DNA of 64,000 nt from Monocercomonoides exilis. Lineage: Eukaryota > Preaxostyla > Oxymonadida > Polymastigidae. Where the stretch lies: assembly GCA_001643675.2 (NCBI GenBank), contig LSRY02000022.1:444001-508000 (forward strand), written 5' to 3'. Below, piece by piece: positions 35,716-47,391 of the stretch. Within the stretch, counting starts at the first letter, position 1. Each line of letters opens with the position of its first letter. Made by a program: the position numbers and the translations under genes. The notes under the pieces were generated by a model. That model did no database searches. It worked only from the letters and a program-made list of their open reading frames with translations, and was not told the origin of the DNA.

Positions 35716-37089
35716 TCAAATTTTCATCCATTTTGGTGGATCAGTTTCCACTGTTCTTTTCCACATCTTTTCCATCGTCCAACCTAGTACATTTTTTTGT
35801 GAATTAGAATGCCTCATCCACATTGGAGGTTCTGTTTTGACTTTCTCAATCCAGTGCATAGCCATTGTCGTTCCCACCAAATCACAAAGTGTGTTGTCAT
35901 GTCTCATCCAGACTGGCGGTTCAGTTTTGTTTTCAGTTATCCACCACATGGCATCCGTTTTTCCTTCTTTATCTCCAAGTGTATTGTCATATTTCATCCA
36001 TTCTGGTGGTTCTTCATTGACATTTTTAATCCATATCCTGGTCAATGTATTTCCTTCTTTATCCGCAAGCGAGGCACTGTGCCTCATCCATTCAGGTGGC
36101 TCTGTCTCCACTTCTTCAATCCAGTGCATCGCCATCGTCTTTCCATCTTTGTCACAAAGTGTGCTTCTGTGTCTCATCCACTTTGGTGGCTCTTCCTTTT
36201 TCTCGATGATATGGCGCATGGCTGCTGTTTTTCCATTTTCATCACACAGTGAATAGTCGAGACTCAACCAGCTTGGTGGCTCGCCCTCCGCAAACATTTT
36301 CCAGTAATCTACCATCATCCTCCCACCTTTATCAGTGAATGTTGCTTCATGCCTCATCCACTCAGGTGGCTCGGTATTAACATTTGCAATCCAGTGCATT
36401 GCCATTGTTTTCCCATCTTTTCCACCAAGCGTGATATCGTGCCTCATCCATTCTGGTGGCTCGGTATTAACTTTTTCAATCCAATACATGGCCATTGTCT
36501 TCCCAAACTTATTTCTTTGTGTAATATCGTGCCTCATCCACTCCGGAGGTTCTTTTTTAACATTTTTTATCCAGTGCATGGCCATTGTTATCCCATATTT
36601 GTTGCTAAGAGTATTGCCATGTCTCATCCACTCCGGAGGTTCTGTATTCAAATTTTTTATCCAGTGCATGGCCGTTGTGTTTCCATCCTTGTCTGATAGC
36701 GTCACACCATGCCTCATCCATTCCGGTGGATCTGTTTTAGCTACCGATATCCACAACATGGCCATTGTCCATCCTGCATTGTCTTTGAGTGTAATGCTAT
36801 GTCGCATCCATTCAGGAGGGTCTGAATTAACATAAATTATCCACCACATGGCCATTGTCCATCCAAAGTCATTTGCCAACGTGTTGCTATGCCTCATCCA
36901 TATCGGAGGCTCTGTCTTGACATGATAAATCCACCACATGGCCATTGTATCTCCAAAGCTGTCGGTGAGTGTCACGTCATGTCTCAATTTTTTTGGTGGT
37001 TCGGTCTTCTCTTCTTCAATCCATTCCATTGCTTCTGTTTTATCTTTTGCATTTTCGATATTTTTTAATCCATAATATACGTTTCCCAT
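35716..37089 (-). CDS. Solenoid protein of fifteen 30-residue ankyrin-like repeats
   Basis: A single-exon gene of 457 residues with no interruption, starting at ATG 37087-37089 and ending with TGA. After a short head (about 17 residues) it consists of fifteen repeats with consensus DK-x-GKTMAMHWI-x5-EPPEWMRH-x2-TL, period 30 residues (90 bp). G-x-T-x-A-M at the start of each unit and the Pro-Pro-x-Trp turn are the most constant features. Unit 9 (GRMMVDYWKMFAEGEPPSWL) is the most divergent. The G-x-T-x-x-x pattern with two short helices per unit resembles ankyrin repeats. The 30-residue length and PP-x-W turn differ from the usual 33-residue unit but recall divergent ankyrin-like repeats I remember from parabasalid proteins. 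There is no signal peptide or membrane segment, so it is probably a cytosolic binding scaffold. Conservation of frame across the array argues that it is under selection. Confidence 0.75.
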   Translation of the reverse strand: MGNVYYGLKNIENAKDKTEAMEWIEEEKTEPPKKLRHDVTLTDSFGDTMAMWWIYHVKTEPPIWMRHSNTLANDFGWTMAMWWIIYVNSDPPEWMRHSITLKDNAGWTMAMLWISVAKTDPPEWMRHGVTLSDKDGNTTAMHWIKNLNTEPPEWMRHGNTLSNKYGITMAMHWIKNVKKEPPEWMRHDITQRNKFGKTMAMYWIEKVNTEPPEWMRHDITLGGKDGKTMAMHWIANVNTEPPEWMRHEATFTDKGGRMMVDYWKMFAEGEPPSWLSLDYSLCDENGKTAAMRHIIEKKEEPPKWMRHRSTLCDKDGKTMAMHWIEEVETEPPEWMRHSASLADKEGNTLTRIWIKNVNEEPPEWMKYDNTLGDKEGKTDAMWWITENKTEPPVWMRHDNTLCDLVGTTMAMHWIEKVKTEPPMWMRHSNSQKNVLGWTMEKMWKRTVETDPPKWMKI

Positions 37090-37710
37090 TTTGCTCGCGT
37101 TTTGAATTTGTATGAAACAAGTGAGAAATTCAGAACAATGTTTTTGAAATTATTTAATCGATCTGTGAAGAACAAAAAATATATTTTGGGCGCTAACGAA
37201 GTTTTTTGAAAATAAGGGTTCCTCAATCGATTTTCAATGTTAAAGTAACTTTTTAAAATTAATTATATGTTTTTCGATATCTTTATTAATAATTTTTGAA
37301 TTTATATTCAACCATGAATAATTTGGATTTATTGAAAGATTTTGATTTATCCAAAGCATGACACACAATTTAAGTGTTGAAATTCAACCAATTTGTTGCT
37401 CGAATTTTCAGTATTCAGCAGCACACACATCTTGGAAACAGATTTTTGATTATATGAAAACACACTTCCTTTTGCTGAGATTGATGAGTTATTGTCTTAA
37501 CTCTGAGTTGCATGGATGAATTGCATCGATTGACAGGATAGAGATGTTTCAGCAAGAATTTTCACACTTTCAGAGATGTCATTTTTCGAATTGGATGACA
37601 CAGGAACCGTTGGACTTCCATTTTTGATAAAAAACGATTTGACGTGTGTGCGTTTTGTTTCCCCACAAACTTGTTGACATTTCGAATTTTTTTTCCTTCT
37701 AAAAATACAG
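37090..37710. other. Upstream region of the solenoid gene
   Basis: AT-rich. A minus-strand frame at 37497-37793 is Cys-containing (SFCLKCISCSTNYY) but overlaps the plus frame 37715-38026, and neither is recognised. Confidence 0.3.
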
Positions 37711-37714
37711 AAAT

Positions 37715-38026
37715 ATGGCAAATAATAATTTGTTGAACAGGAAATGCATTTCAGACAGAATGATGGAAAAGGCATGTTTTCATTTTGTTGCAATTATTGA
37801 ATGGGAAAAAATGAGCAAGTTTGGAATTTTCAAAACAATTGATGAAATTGAAAATACGAACCAAATAGGCTTTCAATTCGTTGGATTATATCAAAAGGGA
37901 AATAACTTATTCTCAGATTGCATTTGGAGCAAATGTTGGAGAAATGTACCTCAGAGATTTTTGAGAAGGAAAGTGGCTGTCATCATCAACAAAGGCTTGG
38001 CATTTTCATCAAACAAGAGGAGATAA
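37715..38026 (+). CDS. Small open frame of unknown nature
   Basis: An open frame of 104 codons with plausible protein composition (FGIFKTIDEIENTNQIGFQF; FLRRKVAVIINKGLAFSS), ending in TAA. It may be an exon or a remnant. No homologue is recognised and no splice partners are obvious. A second stretch at 38085-38279 is likewise open but A-rich. Confidence 0.25.
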   Translation: MANNNLLNRKCISDRMMEKACFHFVAIIEWEKMSKFGIFKTIDEIENTNQIGFQFVGLYQKGNNLFSDCIWSKCWRNVPQRFLRRKVAVIINKGLAFSSNKRR

Positions 38027-38397
38027 GACATCCAAAACAAGCAAAACAGAATGACCTTTTTATTTCACAAATAAGTGGTTTCTCTTGCAATTGAAAGGAA
38101 ATTCATCTTTTCAATGGAAAAGCCATTTGCCAGCCAAAGTTGTTTCAGGTGTCAAAATCAGCGCGAAACAAAAAAAAAAGCAACATCAACGAAGCATTCA
38201 ACAATATGTCTGTTGGCAAACTGACAGGTCAAAGAGCATCTTTCATTTTTATTTCTTTTTATTAAAGTCTGCCAATTGAGAAAGAAAGGCGATTTTTGTT
38301 TCGAGATTATCTTCAATGTCATCGCAAACATCAGTGAAGAAAAAAAAAAATAGAGATTGTCAAATTCTCTGTCTTCCTCTTCATTCTTCATTCTCTT

Positions 38398-39360
38398 ATG
38401 GACAAGGTCATGATTTCTCTCCACTTCTTCAAATTTGTGAATGAATTATTGACCTTTGAGCATCGATTGTTGAAGATCACAAATCAGCCACATTTCAGTC
38501 AACTCATTTCATTTTCATTCATCTGCTCTTCTTCTCCTTCTTCATCATCTTCATCTTCATCTTCATCTTCATTATCAGCTCCAGCAATTGACCCTTCGGA
38601 TATCTTGGCGGCATCATGCACAACGGAAGGAGCGATGGACTACATCGAGAGGCGGCTGGAGTGTATGAAAATCACAGATAGTTGTTACTGAAGGAGCAAC
38701 ATACGCTGCGGGGATATGTTGTGGCTCGGGGTGCGGTGCTGTATGGGGGTGTTGCGTGTGCATACGATGTGGCGCTTTCTGCGATGCTTTTGGTTCCGCT
38801 GGTAGCTCAACTTCCATAACCAACAGCTTTTGTGCGTACGAAGTCGGGGAGCAAGCAGGTCTTTTATGAGGAGAATGTGAATGCGTTCCAGTCGATCTAC
38901 GATCTGTTTAACCCGTCGCTGCAGACATGGCGATCGCAGCAGTCGAGGAGTGTGGTGAAGCTTAACAATGAAGCGATGTGAAGAGGTGTTGCGGTGTTCG
39001 ATGTGGGGAATATCGTAGAGAAGGCGCTGAATGATGCGGTTCTAAGGTTGGAAGATATGGTCTGTCTCCAGCAGCGATTTGCGCTGGCTTTGCTGGAGGA
39101 GCGGGAAGAGGAAGAGGAAGGAGAAAGGGGAGGCAAAGAGGGAGAAGAAAAGTGAGAAGAAGATGGAGGGAGAGAGGGAGGTGATGGGAATGAGGAGAAA
39201 GGCGGGTATCCGACAACGTACAGAGAGTTTGTGGAGAGAATCAAAGAGAACCAGGGGAAGCTGGAAGAAGCGATGGCACCGCTGGTTGTGGAGGCGCTTT
39301 GGCTGAGTGGGCTGAGGTTTATCAAGGCGGGTCAGGAGGCAGAGGCGAGCGCAGACATGT
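38398..39360 (+). pseudogene. Decayed unknown gene (family 2, copy 2)
   Basis: A poly-Ser run (38530-38580) leads to PAIDPSDILAASCTTEGAMD and IERRLE (38580-38665). After a frame change comes GYVVARGAVLYGGVACAYDV, then a hydrophobic stretch to LVPLVAQLP (38714-38816). RTKSGSKQVFYEENVNAFQS follows (38838-38900), and then a helical part (NIVEKALNDAVLRLEDMVCL) leading to an acidic/basic coiled coil and YPTTYREFVERIKENQGKLE. In-frame TAA and TGA codons occur after LAQLP, after NNEAM and near 39150. Homologous to minus-strand 4695-5030. Family unknown. It lies just before a transposon terminus at 39716. Confidence 0.5.
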
Positions 39361-39659
39361 AGCATTCGATGGAACTTGATGTGTGCAGTTCTTCTCCATC
39401 TGATGGCATTCAATAGGAGAACAGAAGAGCAGAAGAAGAAGCAGCAGATGGGTCTTTGACATAACTTTTGATGAAAATGCAGGTGGAGTTGGGGCAAAAA
39501 AATGTTGAGTAGTGGCTTAATTCTACAAAAGATTTGGCAGCGAACGATGAACCCGTTAGAGCAATCGATGAAGTCTAAAGAGATGGCTAAAAGGTTTTTG
39601 CGAAATGAAAAGAATGGGAAGAAGAAGAGGAGGAGGAAGAAGAAGAAAAAAAATAAACC

Positions 39660-39716
39660 ACTATGTTGATAAACCTGTCCAGACGTTAGAAAAATGTCGG
39701 TATGTAGCAGAGGTCT
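39660..39716. repeat. Degraded transposon terminus
   Basis: GTCCAGACGTTAGAAAAATG then TCGGTATGTAGCAGAGGTCTA resembles the right terminus at 34235-34276 (GTTGTCCAAAAAATGTCGGT...GCAGAGGCTTA) in the same orientation, with the body to the left. Confidence 0.45.
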
Positions 39717-39989
39717 ATAAAACATAATTAAAATGAATCTTCACGTGAAATTTTACAAGAGAAGTTGAAATTGAAAAAAATCGTATTTATTTTTAACCAA
39801 TGTTTGTAAGATTTTCAAAAAATTATAATAATAAAAAAATTTTTTTAAAATATAGAAGTTTAGAAAAGTGTTTCCAATATATTTGTTTTTGCTGAAGCTG
39901 CATATAATGCTAATATTTATATGCAATTCTTTAAAAATATTATCATTATTTTTTGAATAAATAATATTATTCAAAAAAGATCAAGTTTT

Positions 39990-42900
39990 ATGTCTTCTGC
40001 TTTTGTATGTTTTTGTGTGAACTATGAACATACATGTTTTGGAGAAGATGTTTACATATGTGGGTCAGAAGAGATTTTAGGAGAATGGAACCCTTCAAAT
40101 GCAATTAGGTTACAATGCAAAGATTTTATTTGGTTTGCATTTTTGACAATTCCATTGAGAACGAATATCGAATACAAAGTTTGCTTTTATATATTTGAAC
40201 GTGTAAAATTGTGTATTGCTTTTAAAATTTAATGAAAAATCACACATATTTTTGATATTGATGAAAACGTTATTTGTGAAAACGAAACAAAATAATGTTA
40301 TTCTTAATTGCATTATTATTTTGAATATTTTTTCAGTACTTTTTCAAAAGTGGAGATTATATTCGATGGGAAGAAAGAAGTCATTTCCGTTCATTTGACG
40401 TTGCTCCAGGCGAAATAGTTGAGGTACGTGATTTGTGGCACGACAGAGCTAACTTTACTGAAGATATATCATCAACGTCTCTGATTCAAGACGTTTGCAT
40501 GCATCGTGAAAAGTCAGATGAATTTCCTAAAGTTGAAAAACCAGATGATGAAAAAGTTTCAGTTGTTTTTGAAATTCCAGTACCATTAATTTCACCACAA
40601 GAAAGCATCCATTTGATTGGTGCATCAAAAAAGAATAAATTCTGGAATCTTGCGGGAGCTCAAAAACTTTTTGAAGCTGAAGCTCCATTTTTCAAATGTA
40701 TTCGTTCTTTTGATTTTGACGAACTACCGGTTCAATACAAGTTCGTTCTTACACACAACTTGGGATGGGAATGCGAGAACATCGAAACAGGACCGAACAG
40801 TGAATGCGGCAAGCCGATGCCAATCGATTTAAATTTGCCAGACGCTGTTGTTTGGACGTTCCAAGAAGGCAAAGCTAAAGCAGTTCACTTCACCGATGCA
40901 ATAGCTTCTCACATGTGCCAGAGCCCAACAGCAGGGCATGCCCAGATCATCTTCATTGAATCGCCCTCATTTCGCTATCCAAACGAGCCCCACTTCCGTG
41001 CTGCGGGCGTGGCGATCCCTGTGTTTGCTCTGAGGTCAAAGCAATCACTTGGCGTTGGAGAATTCGCAGACCTGCCGCTTCTGGCGAAGTGGTGCCAGAT
41101 GGCTGGGCTGCGGGTGGTTCAGCTGCTTCCTGTCACAGACACAGCAGTCAACGGTGTCAGCTGGATGGACTCGGATCCGTTCTCTTCTGTTTCTTCCTTT
41201 GCGCTGCACCCAATCTACATCAACATCGACTCCTTGCAGCCACTCCCTGCTGACATCGCAGCTGATCTCCCAACACAGCGCGAAAAACTCAACACACCCA
41301 AATTAGACTACGAAGCAACACTGAAGCTGAAGCTGAGCTATTTGGAGCGCATCTTCGACCTCCACCTCACACACGACGGCGGGTTTGAGAGAGATGAAGA
41401 GTTCATCCAGTTTCAAAAGGACTCTGCATACTGGATGCCTTCGTATGCTGTATTCAAAACGCTCTCCAGCCAGAACGGGACGACAAACTGGCAGGGCTGG
41501 CCAGAAGAGCTGAGCGACGCCTGCAATGTGGAGAAGATTGTGGCTGAAATGACGCAGCCAGCACATTGCTTGTATCGCGAAGTGCTGTTCCACATGTGGG
41601 TGCAGTTCCATTTGGACCGCCAATTCAGAGAAGCAAGCCGGAGATGTGCGTGTGAGTTGCACGTTGGGCTGAAGGGAGACATTCCCGTAGGCTGTGAGCT
41701 GCGCTCTGCAGACACGTGGTACTTCCGCAAGTACTTCAGACTCGACATGCGGGTTGGCTCGCGGCCAGACGCTGCTTCTGCGCCAGAGGGACAGAACTGG
41801 GGCATCCCTGCATTCAACTGGGAGAACATCCTGGCAGACAACTTTGAGTGGTGGGGCAAGAGACTGAAAGCAATGGAGCGGTTCTTCCACGCCTGCCAAG
41901 TGGATCAGCTGCTGTCGTATTGCCGCAGTTGGCTCATCCCGCGTGAGAGTCTTTCTGCTCTCCACGGACGGTTTGTGCCTGGAAGACTGGTGAGTGAAGG
42001 AGAGCTTGTGAAGAGATCGGGGCTGAAGGATTTGTATGGCAGGCTGACGCTGCCTGTGATCACGAAGGGGCTGGTGGAGCAGGTGTTTGGGAAGAACAAT
42101 GGGGGAGAAGGAGAAGGAGAAGAGGAAGAAGAAGGGGAAGAAGAAATAGAACAGATAATCAGGACATTTTTGGAGCCAGCAGAGGAAAGTGCAGATTCTG
42201 ACTATGTGTTTCGGGAGGAGTTCAACACAGAGAGGAAGATTGCAGACTATTTGATCGAGCAGCTTGGGATTAACGACGAGTCTGGGGAAGAAGAGCTGGC
42301 AGCTCTGGACTCCTTTCTGAGGAAGATGCATGTGCTGACCAACAGTGTGTGTCTGTATGCCTTTGACGAAGGAGAAGAGGTGAGCTATGCGCCCCGCTTC
42401 AATGTGGCGAGCACAGTTTCCTGGAAGATGCTGGGGGCAGACTGGCAAGATGCGCTTTTGCAGCTGGAGAGGGAGTATTTCAGTGAGTGGGGGTGGCATG
42501 GAGAATTGTTTGAAAAATCTGCGTGGACGAAGCTGGGGAAGATGAAAGAGGCGACAAGGATGTTGTTGTGTGGGGATGATGTAGGGCTGGCGGTGGATGA
42601 TAATTGCGGAGGGGGGTTTTCTTCTTCTTCTTTTCTCCGCAGAATTATGCACTCTCTCCACATTTTGGGTCTTCGTGTGCAGAGAGTGACGGGCAATCCA
42701 TCGGAGAATTATTTCCACCCGAAAAATTACTCCGAAGATGTGATTGCTGCCACATCCACACATGATATGCCTCCATTACGTGCATGGTGGCAAATAACTC
42801 CTCCTCCTACATCTTCATCTTCATCTTCATCTTCACCTTCTTTGTCTTTTTTGAAATATAATTATGATTATGATTCTTCTATTTCTTCTTTTTCTTCTCC

Positions 42901-43378
42901 TCCTCCTCCTCCTTCTTCTTCATTTTCCTCTTCAACTTTCCCTCAATCTGAAGATAAAGATAAAGACGAATTCACAGAAGAAAAAGAAAAAGAAGAAAAA
43001 GAAGAAAACCTGCCTCTTTCTCCTCAATTTCAAATCGAGAGCTGCATAAGAGACAGATTCTGGTACAACACCCTCTGCAACTCATCGCCTCGCCCTTCTT
43101 CTCTTCCGAGCGATCAATTAGAGCGAATTATTGACATGCACATGTTTTCTCCTGCGATGATAGCGATTTTCTTGTATCAGGATATTGTTGCTATTTTGCC
43201 GGATGATGAAGTTTATCACAAAGACCCATGGGACGAGGTGATCAATAACCCGGACAGCAAAAAACACTATTGGCAGTACAGGATGCCCTGCTTTATCGAA
43301 AGACTGATGGAAAAATCAGTTCTAATTGAGAGAATAAAAGGGAAAGTTGTTCATTCAGGAAGATTACGGATTCATTAA
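39990..43378 (+). CDS. DPE2-type 4-alpha-glucanotransferase (GH77) with two CBM20 domains
   Basis: Two exons, 39990-40178 and 40337-43378, with a 158-bp GT-AG intron that splits the first starch-binding domain; 1076 residues. DPE2 transfers a glucosyl unit from maltose to glycogen-like polysaccharide in the cytosol. An N-terminal CBM20 spans about 1-100 (FCVNYEHTCFGEDVYICGSE...LGEWNP) and a second about 110-220 (EIPVPLISPQESIHLIGASK). The GH77 barrel begins near residue 255 (AGVAIPVFALRSKQSLGVGE) and includes NWGIPAFNWENILADNFEWW. The presumed nucleophile Asp is residue 586 (CQVDQLL) and a conserved Asp is 873 (STHDMPPLRAWW). The acid/base position (MLLCGDDVGL, residue 810) is Asp where relatives have Glu, and the Arg two before the nucleophile is Gln. 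Ser-rich and Glu/Lys-rich insertions occur near 650-665 and 880-960. The final HYWQYRMPCFIERL matches DPE2 C-termini. The start is supported by the CBM20 beginning at residue 4. Confidence 0.93.
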
Positions 43379-43716
43379 TTATAATTCTTTATAACCAAAA
43401 AATAATTTTTTATTTTGAGAAAAGCTTTTTTAATATTCATATTTTTACATTTATGTGTCAAGAAGATATTTCTTTTATTATTTGTTTTTTATGAAATAAA
43501 AAATGGATGTTTACAAATGGATTCATCTTTCACAATGTGAGTATAATTTTTATTTAAATCAAAGAATGCATTGAATCTCATAATTCATCTTCAATACATT
43601 TGAAAAAAGTTTTTCAGATAAATTATTTGCCAATGTTTTATTTTGTCAATGAAAACACTCTATTTGGAGAAATGAATTTTTTGTGTTGTCGAGAAACCTT
43701 TATTAATTAATGTATT
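43379..43716. other. Intergenic spacer with presumed importin promoter
   Basis: 338 bp of AT-rich DNA between two tandem genes. No motif identified. Confidence 0.5.
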
Positions 43717-46700
43717 ATGATGATCAGTGATATTCCTCCAAATTTTCCATGGTCATCACAAGATAGAGCATCAAAACGTTTTCAAACATTTGAAGATGGA
43801 CCAGTGTGTAATTTAGGTGAAGTTAACGTCGGTTCAGTTGCAGTGGAGTTGAGAAATGATGAAAGAATAGAAATGCTTCAAAAACGACGTAGATTAGTGG
43901 AAGATAAGGAAGAAAAATCACTATCAAAAAACAAATCTTTTTTAATGCTGGTAGAAATGTTAAAATCTCCGGATATGCGCGTTGTTCTCGAGAGTCTTGA
44001 TGAATTAGTTTCATTTGCCTCACACTGTATTCATTGTTTATTCGAATTTGCGTTTAAAAATATGTATAAAACTTTTCATTTTCATTTTTAGCATCATTCT
44101 CGAAACGTAAACTCGATGAACTTATTCGACTGGATGTTATTTCTTCAGTTTCTAATTTTTTGACTCTTGATAGCGATCCTCTAATTCAGGCATGATTTTT
44201 TTTTATTTTTTATGACTTGAAGTATTTATTCTCTTTTATTGCAGTTCAGGGCAGAATGGTTTTTATGCAATGCAGGTTTTATAAAAATTTTTTTAATCCA
44301 AAGATGAATTTTTCAAATTAATCAACACTTCATTACAAATTTAAAAATTTTAGCTGCAAAAGAAGGGGTCGCAAAAACCTTATGCTATCATAATCTGATT
44401 CCTCTATTTGTTAGGAACATGTTTTCTCCTTCTGTATCTGTTCAAATCCAAGCAATCTGGAGCCTAACCAATTGTTTCGAAGACAGTGATGGAGATGACG
44501 AAGAAGATGATTCTTCAGACGAAGACGAAAGCAGCGAAGACGTCAACAGCAACAGCTTTGAAGTCTCAAAGAAGGAAAAAGAAGCCACAAAAATGGACAG
44601 AGAAGAAAGAGAAGAAAATGACAGTTCTTTGCAAATTCCTGCTCATAAGGGAACAATTGGTTTTTTCATTGCAAACGATGTGGACGTTCATCTTTCAGTG
44701 CTTTTGGCGAAATTAGCAGAAAATCCGGATTCCTATGCAACTCACTTTGGCAGTGAAAATTCATCTCAAACCAAAAATTTACTGCCTTTTGAAACAGTTT
44801 ACCACAATTTGCCATACATTTCATCTAATTCCATTTCAAAAGATGAATTTTCTAATTCTTCTTTGAATTCTTCTTCATCTTCTTCTTCTTTCAATTCAAC
44901 TCCCACTTCACTTTTCGCTGCACCTTCTTCATTTCCTTCTTCTTCTTCTTCTTCTCCTCCTTTTTCTTCTCTTGCACCTTCACAAGTTTCTCAATCTTCC
45001 ATATCATCATCATCATCATCATCTTCTTCTTCTTCTTCTTCTTCTTCTTCCTCCTTCTCCTTCTCCTTCCTCTACCCTCCTCTCCCTCCCCATTCACCCT
45101 CTTTCCTCTCCTTCCAGCCTTCAGATTCTCCTTCCACACTCATTTCAGCTGCCACTCATCTTCTCAATGACTTCTTGAAATCTCAGCCATTTCTCAATGC
45201 AAAAGCAACAGAAGTGAACATGAATGAACTGAAGATGAAGAAGATGGAGGGGAAAATGGAAATGAAAGATGATAATAGTTTCTATAGCTATCCTTCTCCT
45301 TATATTTCTCCTCCTCCTCTCCTTCCTTCTTTTGGCACTTCACAAAATTTATTTCCCTCTCCTCCTTCATCTTCAATCATATCATCAACGCCTTCTTCAT
45401 CTTCCACTTCTTTAATCATTTCATCCTCATCTCCTTCTTTATCTTCTTCTCCTCCTCTTACACCCCTCTTCTCTTCTTCTTCCTCCTCTTCATCCTCTTC
45501 ATCCTCCTCCAATTTCACCATTCTTCATCGTCTTTCTTCAACCATCCCTTCTCTCTGCACTATTCTTCGTGTCTGCATCGACCCCACACTTCTCAGAAAC
45601 ACCTTGAAATGCCTCGTCGCCTTCGCTGAGAGGAAGATGGAGACGATCGAAGTGTGTGAATGTGAGAGTTGATGAATGTGAATGAATCTGAATAAATGAA
45701 TGAATGATACATATTTACATTCATATATATATTTATTATGAGATGAGAAATGGAGAAACGTGGTTATGTCAAATATAGCTTTAATCACAGTTACAATTAA
45801 AATTTTATGAGTTTATAGTTTTTTTCATCTCTTTTATTTTTTATTTATTTATTTTATGAATTAAATTTTTTTCTCTTTATTTTAACACCACCGCCAGATC
45901 CTCTGCCGCTACAACGTCCCCTCTCTCCTCGTGTCCCGCGCCTCCTCCACCCTCCACTCAGCCATCTTCGAGAGCTGCGTCACCCTCCTCTCCAGCTTCA
46001 CCTCCACACAGGAGGACTCACACACAGACGCTGTTATCAAGGCAGGAGGCGTGAAAATCTTCCAAATCGCACTGAATCCGACAGCTCGGCCGTTTGACAG
46101 GCAACCTCCTGGTTTCATCTTGAAACAGGCTTCGGATTGTTATGAAAGAGAGGCAAAGAAGAAGGGAGGAGAAGGAGGAGGAGGAAGTGGTGGTGGTGGT
46201 GGGTATGTGAGATTGAGGAATATGAATGATGAAGAATTCCAATCTTCTTCTTCTTCTTCCATTTCTTCTTCATATCCATCCACCCCTTTCCCTTCCTCCT
46301 TCACTTTATCCTCCTTCCCCAAGCCGAAACCTTCCACCCTCGCTTTGTTCCGCAGGCATGCCTTCGAGCGAGCGCTTTTGGGTGTCAGCAACATCACCGG
46401 CGGAACCAACGAGCAGACAGAATCCGTCTTGAACACCTCGATCGTGCCCTTTTTGCTGAAGCAGCTGCTTTCCCCCTCATTTTCAGCGAACTATGTGCAC
46501 GAGACGATCATCACGCTGATGAATATCTCGTGTGGCCCTCTTTCGCACAAACGAGTGTTGATGAAGTGGAAGGCGCATGTGAATGTGTGTGCGATGCTGG
46601 CGAGGAGGAAGAGCAGGCTGATGCTGAAGACGACGCTGATGGCGGTGACGTTTCTGGAGAGGATGATGGCGGCGGGGGAGAAGGAGGCAAGGAGGAGGAG

Positions 46701-47391
46701 GAGGGAGAGGAGGAATGGGAGGGGGAGAGGAGGAGGAGAAAGAGGAGGAGAAATGGAAGATAATGATAAAGAAGAAAAAGACGAAGAAGAATATGATGAT
46801 AGCAATGAAGAAGAAGAAGATGATGATGACGAAGACGAAGATTCAGAGCTGAGGAAGGAGCTTTTGCTGGACAACGAGGTGCTGGTTGATCTGGAAACAG
46901 AAGAGTTGTATTATGAAGTGCAGAATGTGGGGATGTCAGCAACAGACACTCTGAATAGGATGAGCACAGGAAGAAAGGAGAAGGAAGGGCAAGTTGTGGC
47001 ACTGTTGGGGAAAATCAACAAAGTGTGTGTTCGGATCATGAATGATTATGTCACTCCCTTTGATGAGGTGGCGAGCGAGATGGTGGAAGTGGATGAAGAG
47101 TATGTGGCGATGATGAAGGCGATGGAGGAGGAAGAAAGGAGGCAGCAGCAGCAGCAGCTGAGGGCGCAGATGAGCGAGAGGAGGAAGATGGAGCAGAGGA
47201 GGAGGAAAGGGAGAGAAGGGAGTTTGATGAAGATGACGATGAACATGAACATGAACATGAAGATGAGGATGAGGATGATGATGGGGATGGATGTGGATGA
47301 GATGATGATGGAGGGAGAAGGAGAAGGAGAAGGAGGAGAACGAGAAAAAGGAGAAGGAGGAGGAGGAAGGATGGATGCGGAATACGGTTGA
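43717..47391 (+). CDS. Importin alpha (karyopherin alpha), enlarged
   Basis: Five exons: 43717-44026, 44092-44189, 44245-44275 (31 bp), 44354-45651 and 45898-47391, giving 1076 residues in one frame. Importin alpha is the adaptor that binds nuclear localisation signals in the cytoplasm and links them to importin beta. The N-terminus carries an importin-beta-binding domain (VAVELRNDERIEMLQKRRRL, about residues 40-62). Armadillo repeats follow: LIRLDVISSVSNFLTLDSDP; FRAEWFLCNAAAKEGVAK; VSVQIQAIWSLTNCFED; and, in exon 5, HAFERALLGVSNITGGTNEQ. The family is usually about 530 residues. The excess is low-complexity: acidic (44480-44560), Ser-rich (44850-45540), Gly/Ser (46160-46290) and Arg/Glu or Met-rich (46680-47380). 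The second intron begins with GC rather than GT. The frame closes exactly across all junctions, which supports the model. Confidence 0.88.

Noticed and set aside
35809-36835. Plus-strand repetitive frames
   Set aside because: Antisense of the 90-bp tandem array; the minus-strand frame is complete and regular.
41303-42763. 486-codon minus-strand frame
   Set aside because: Antisense to the DPE2 exon. Composition follows from the codon usage of the sense gene, which has clear domains.
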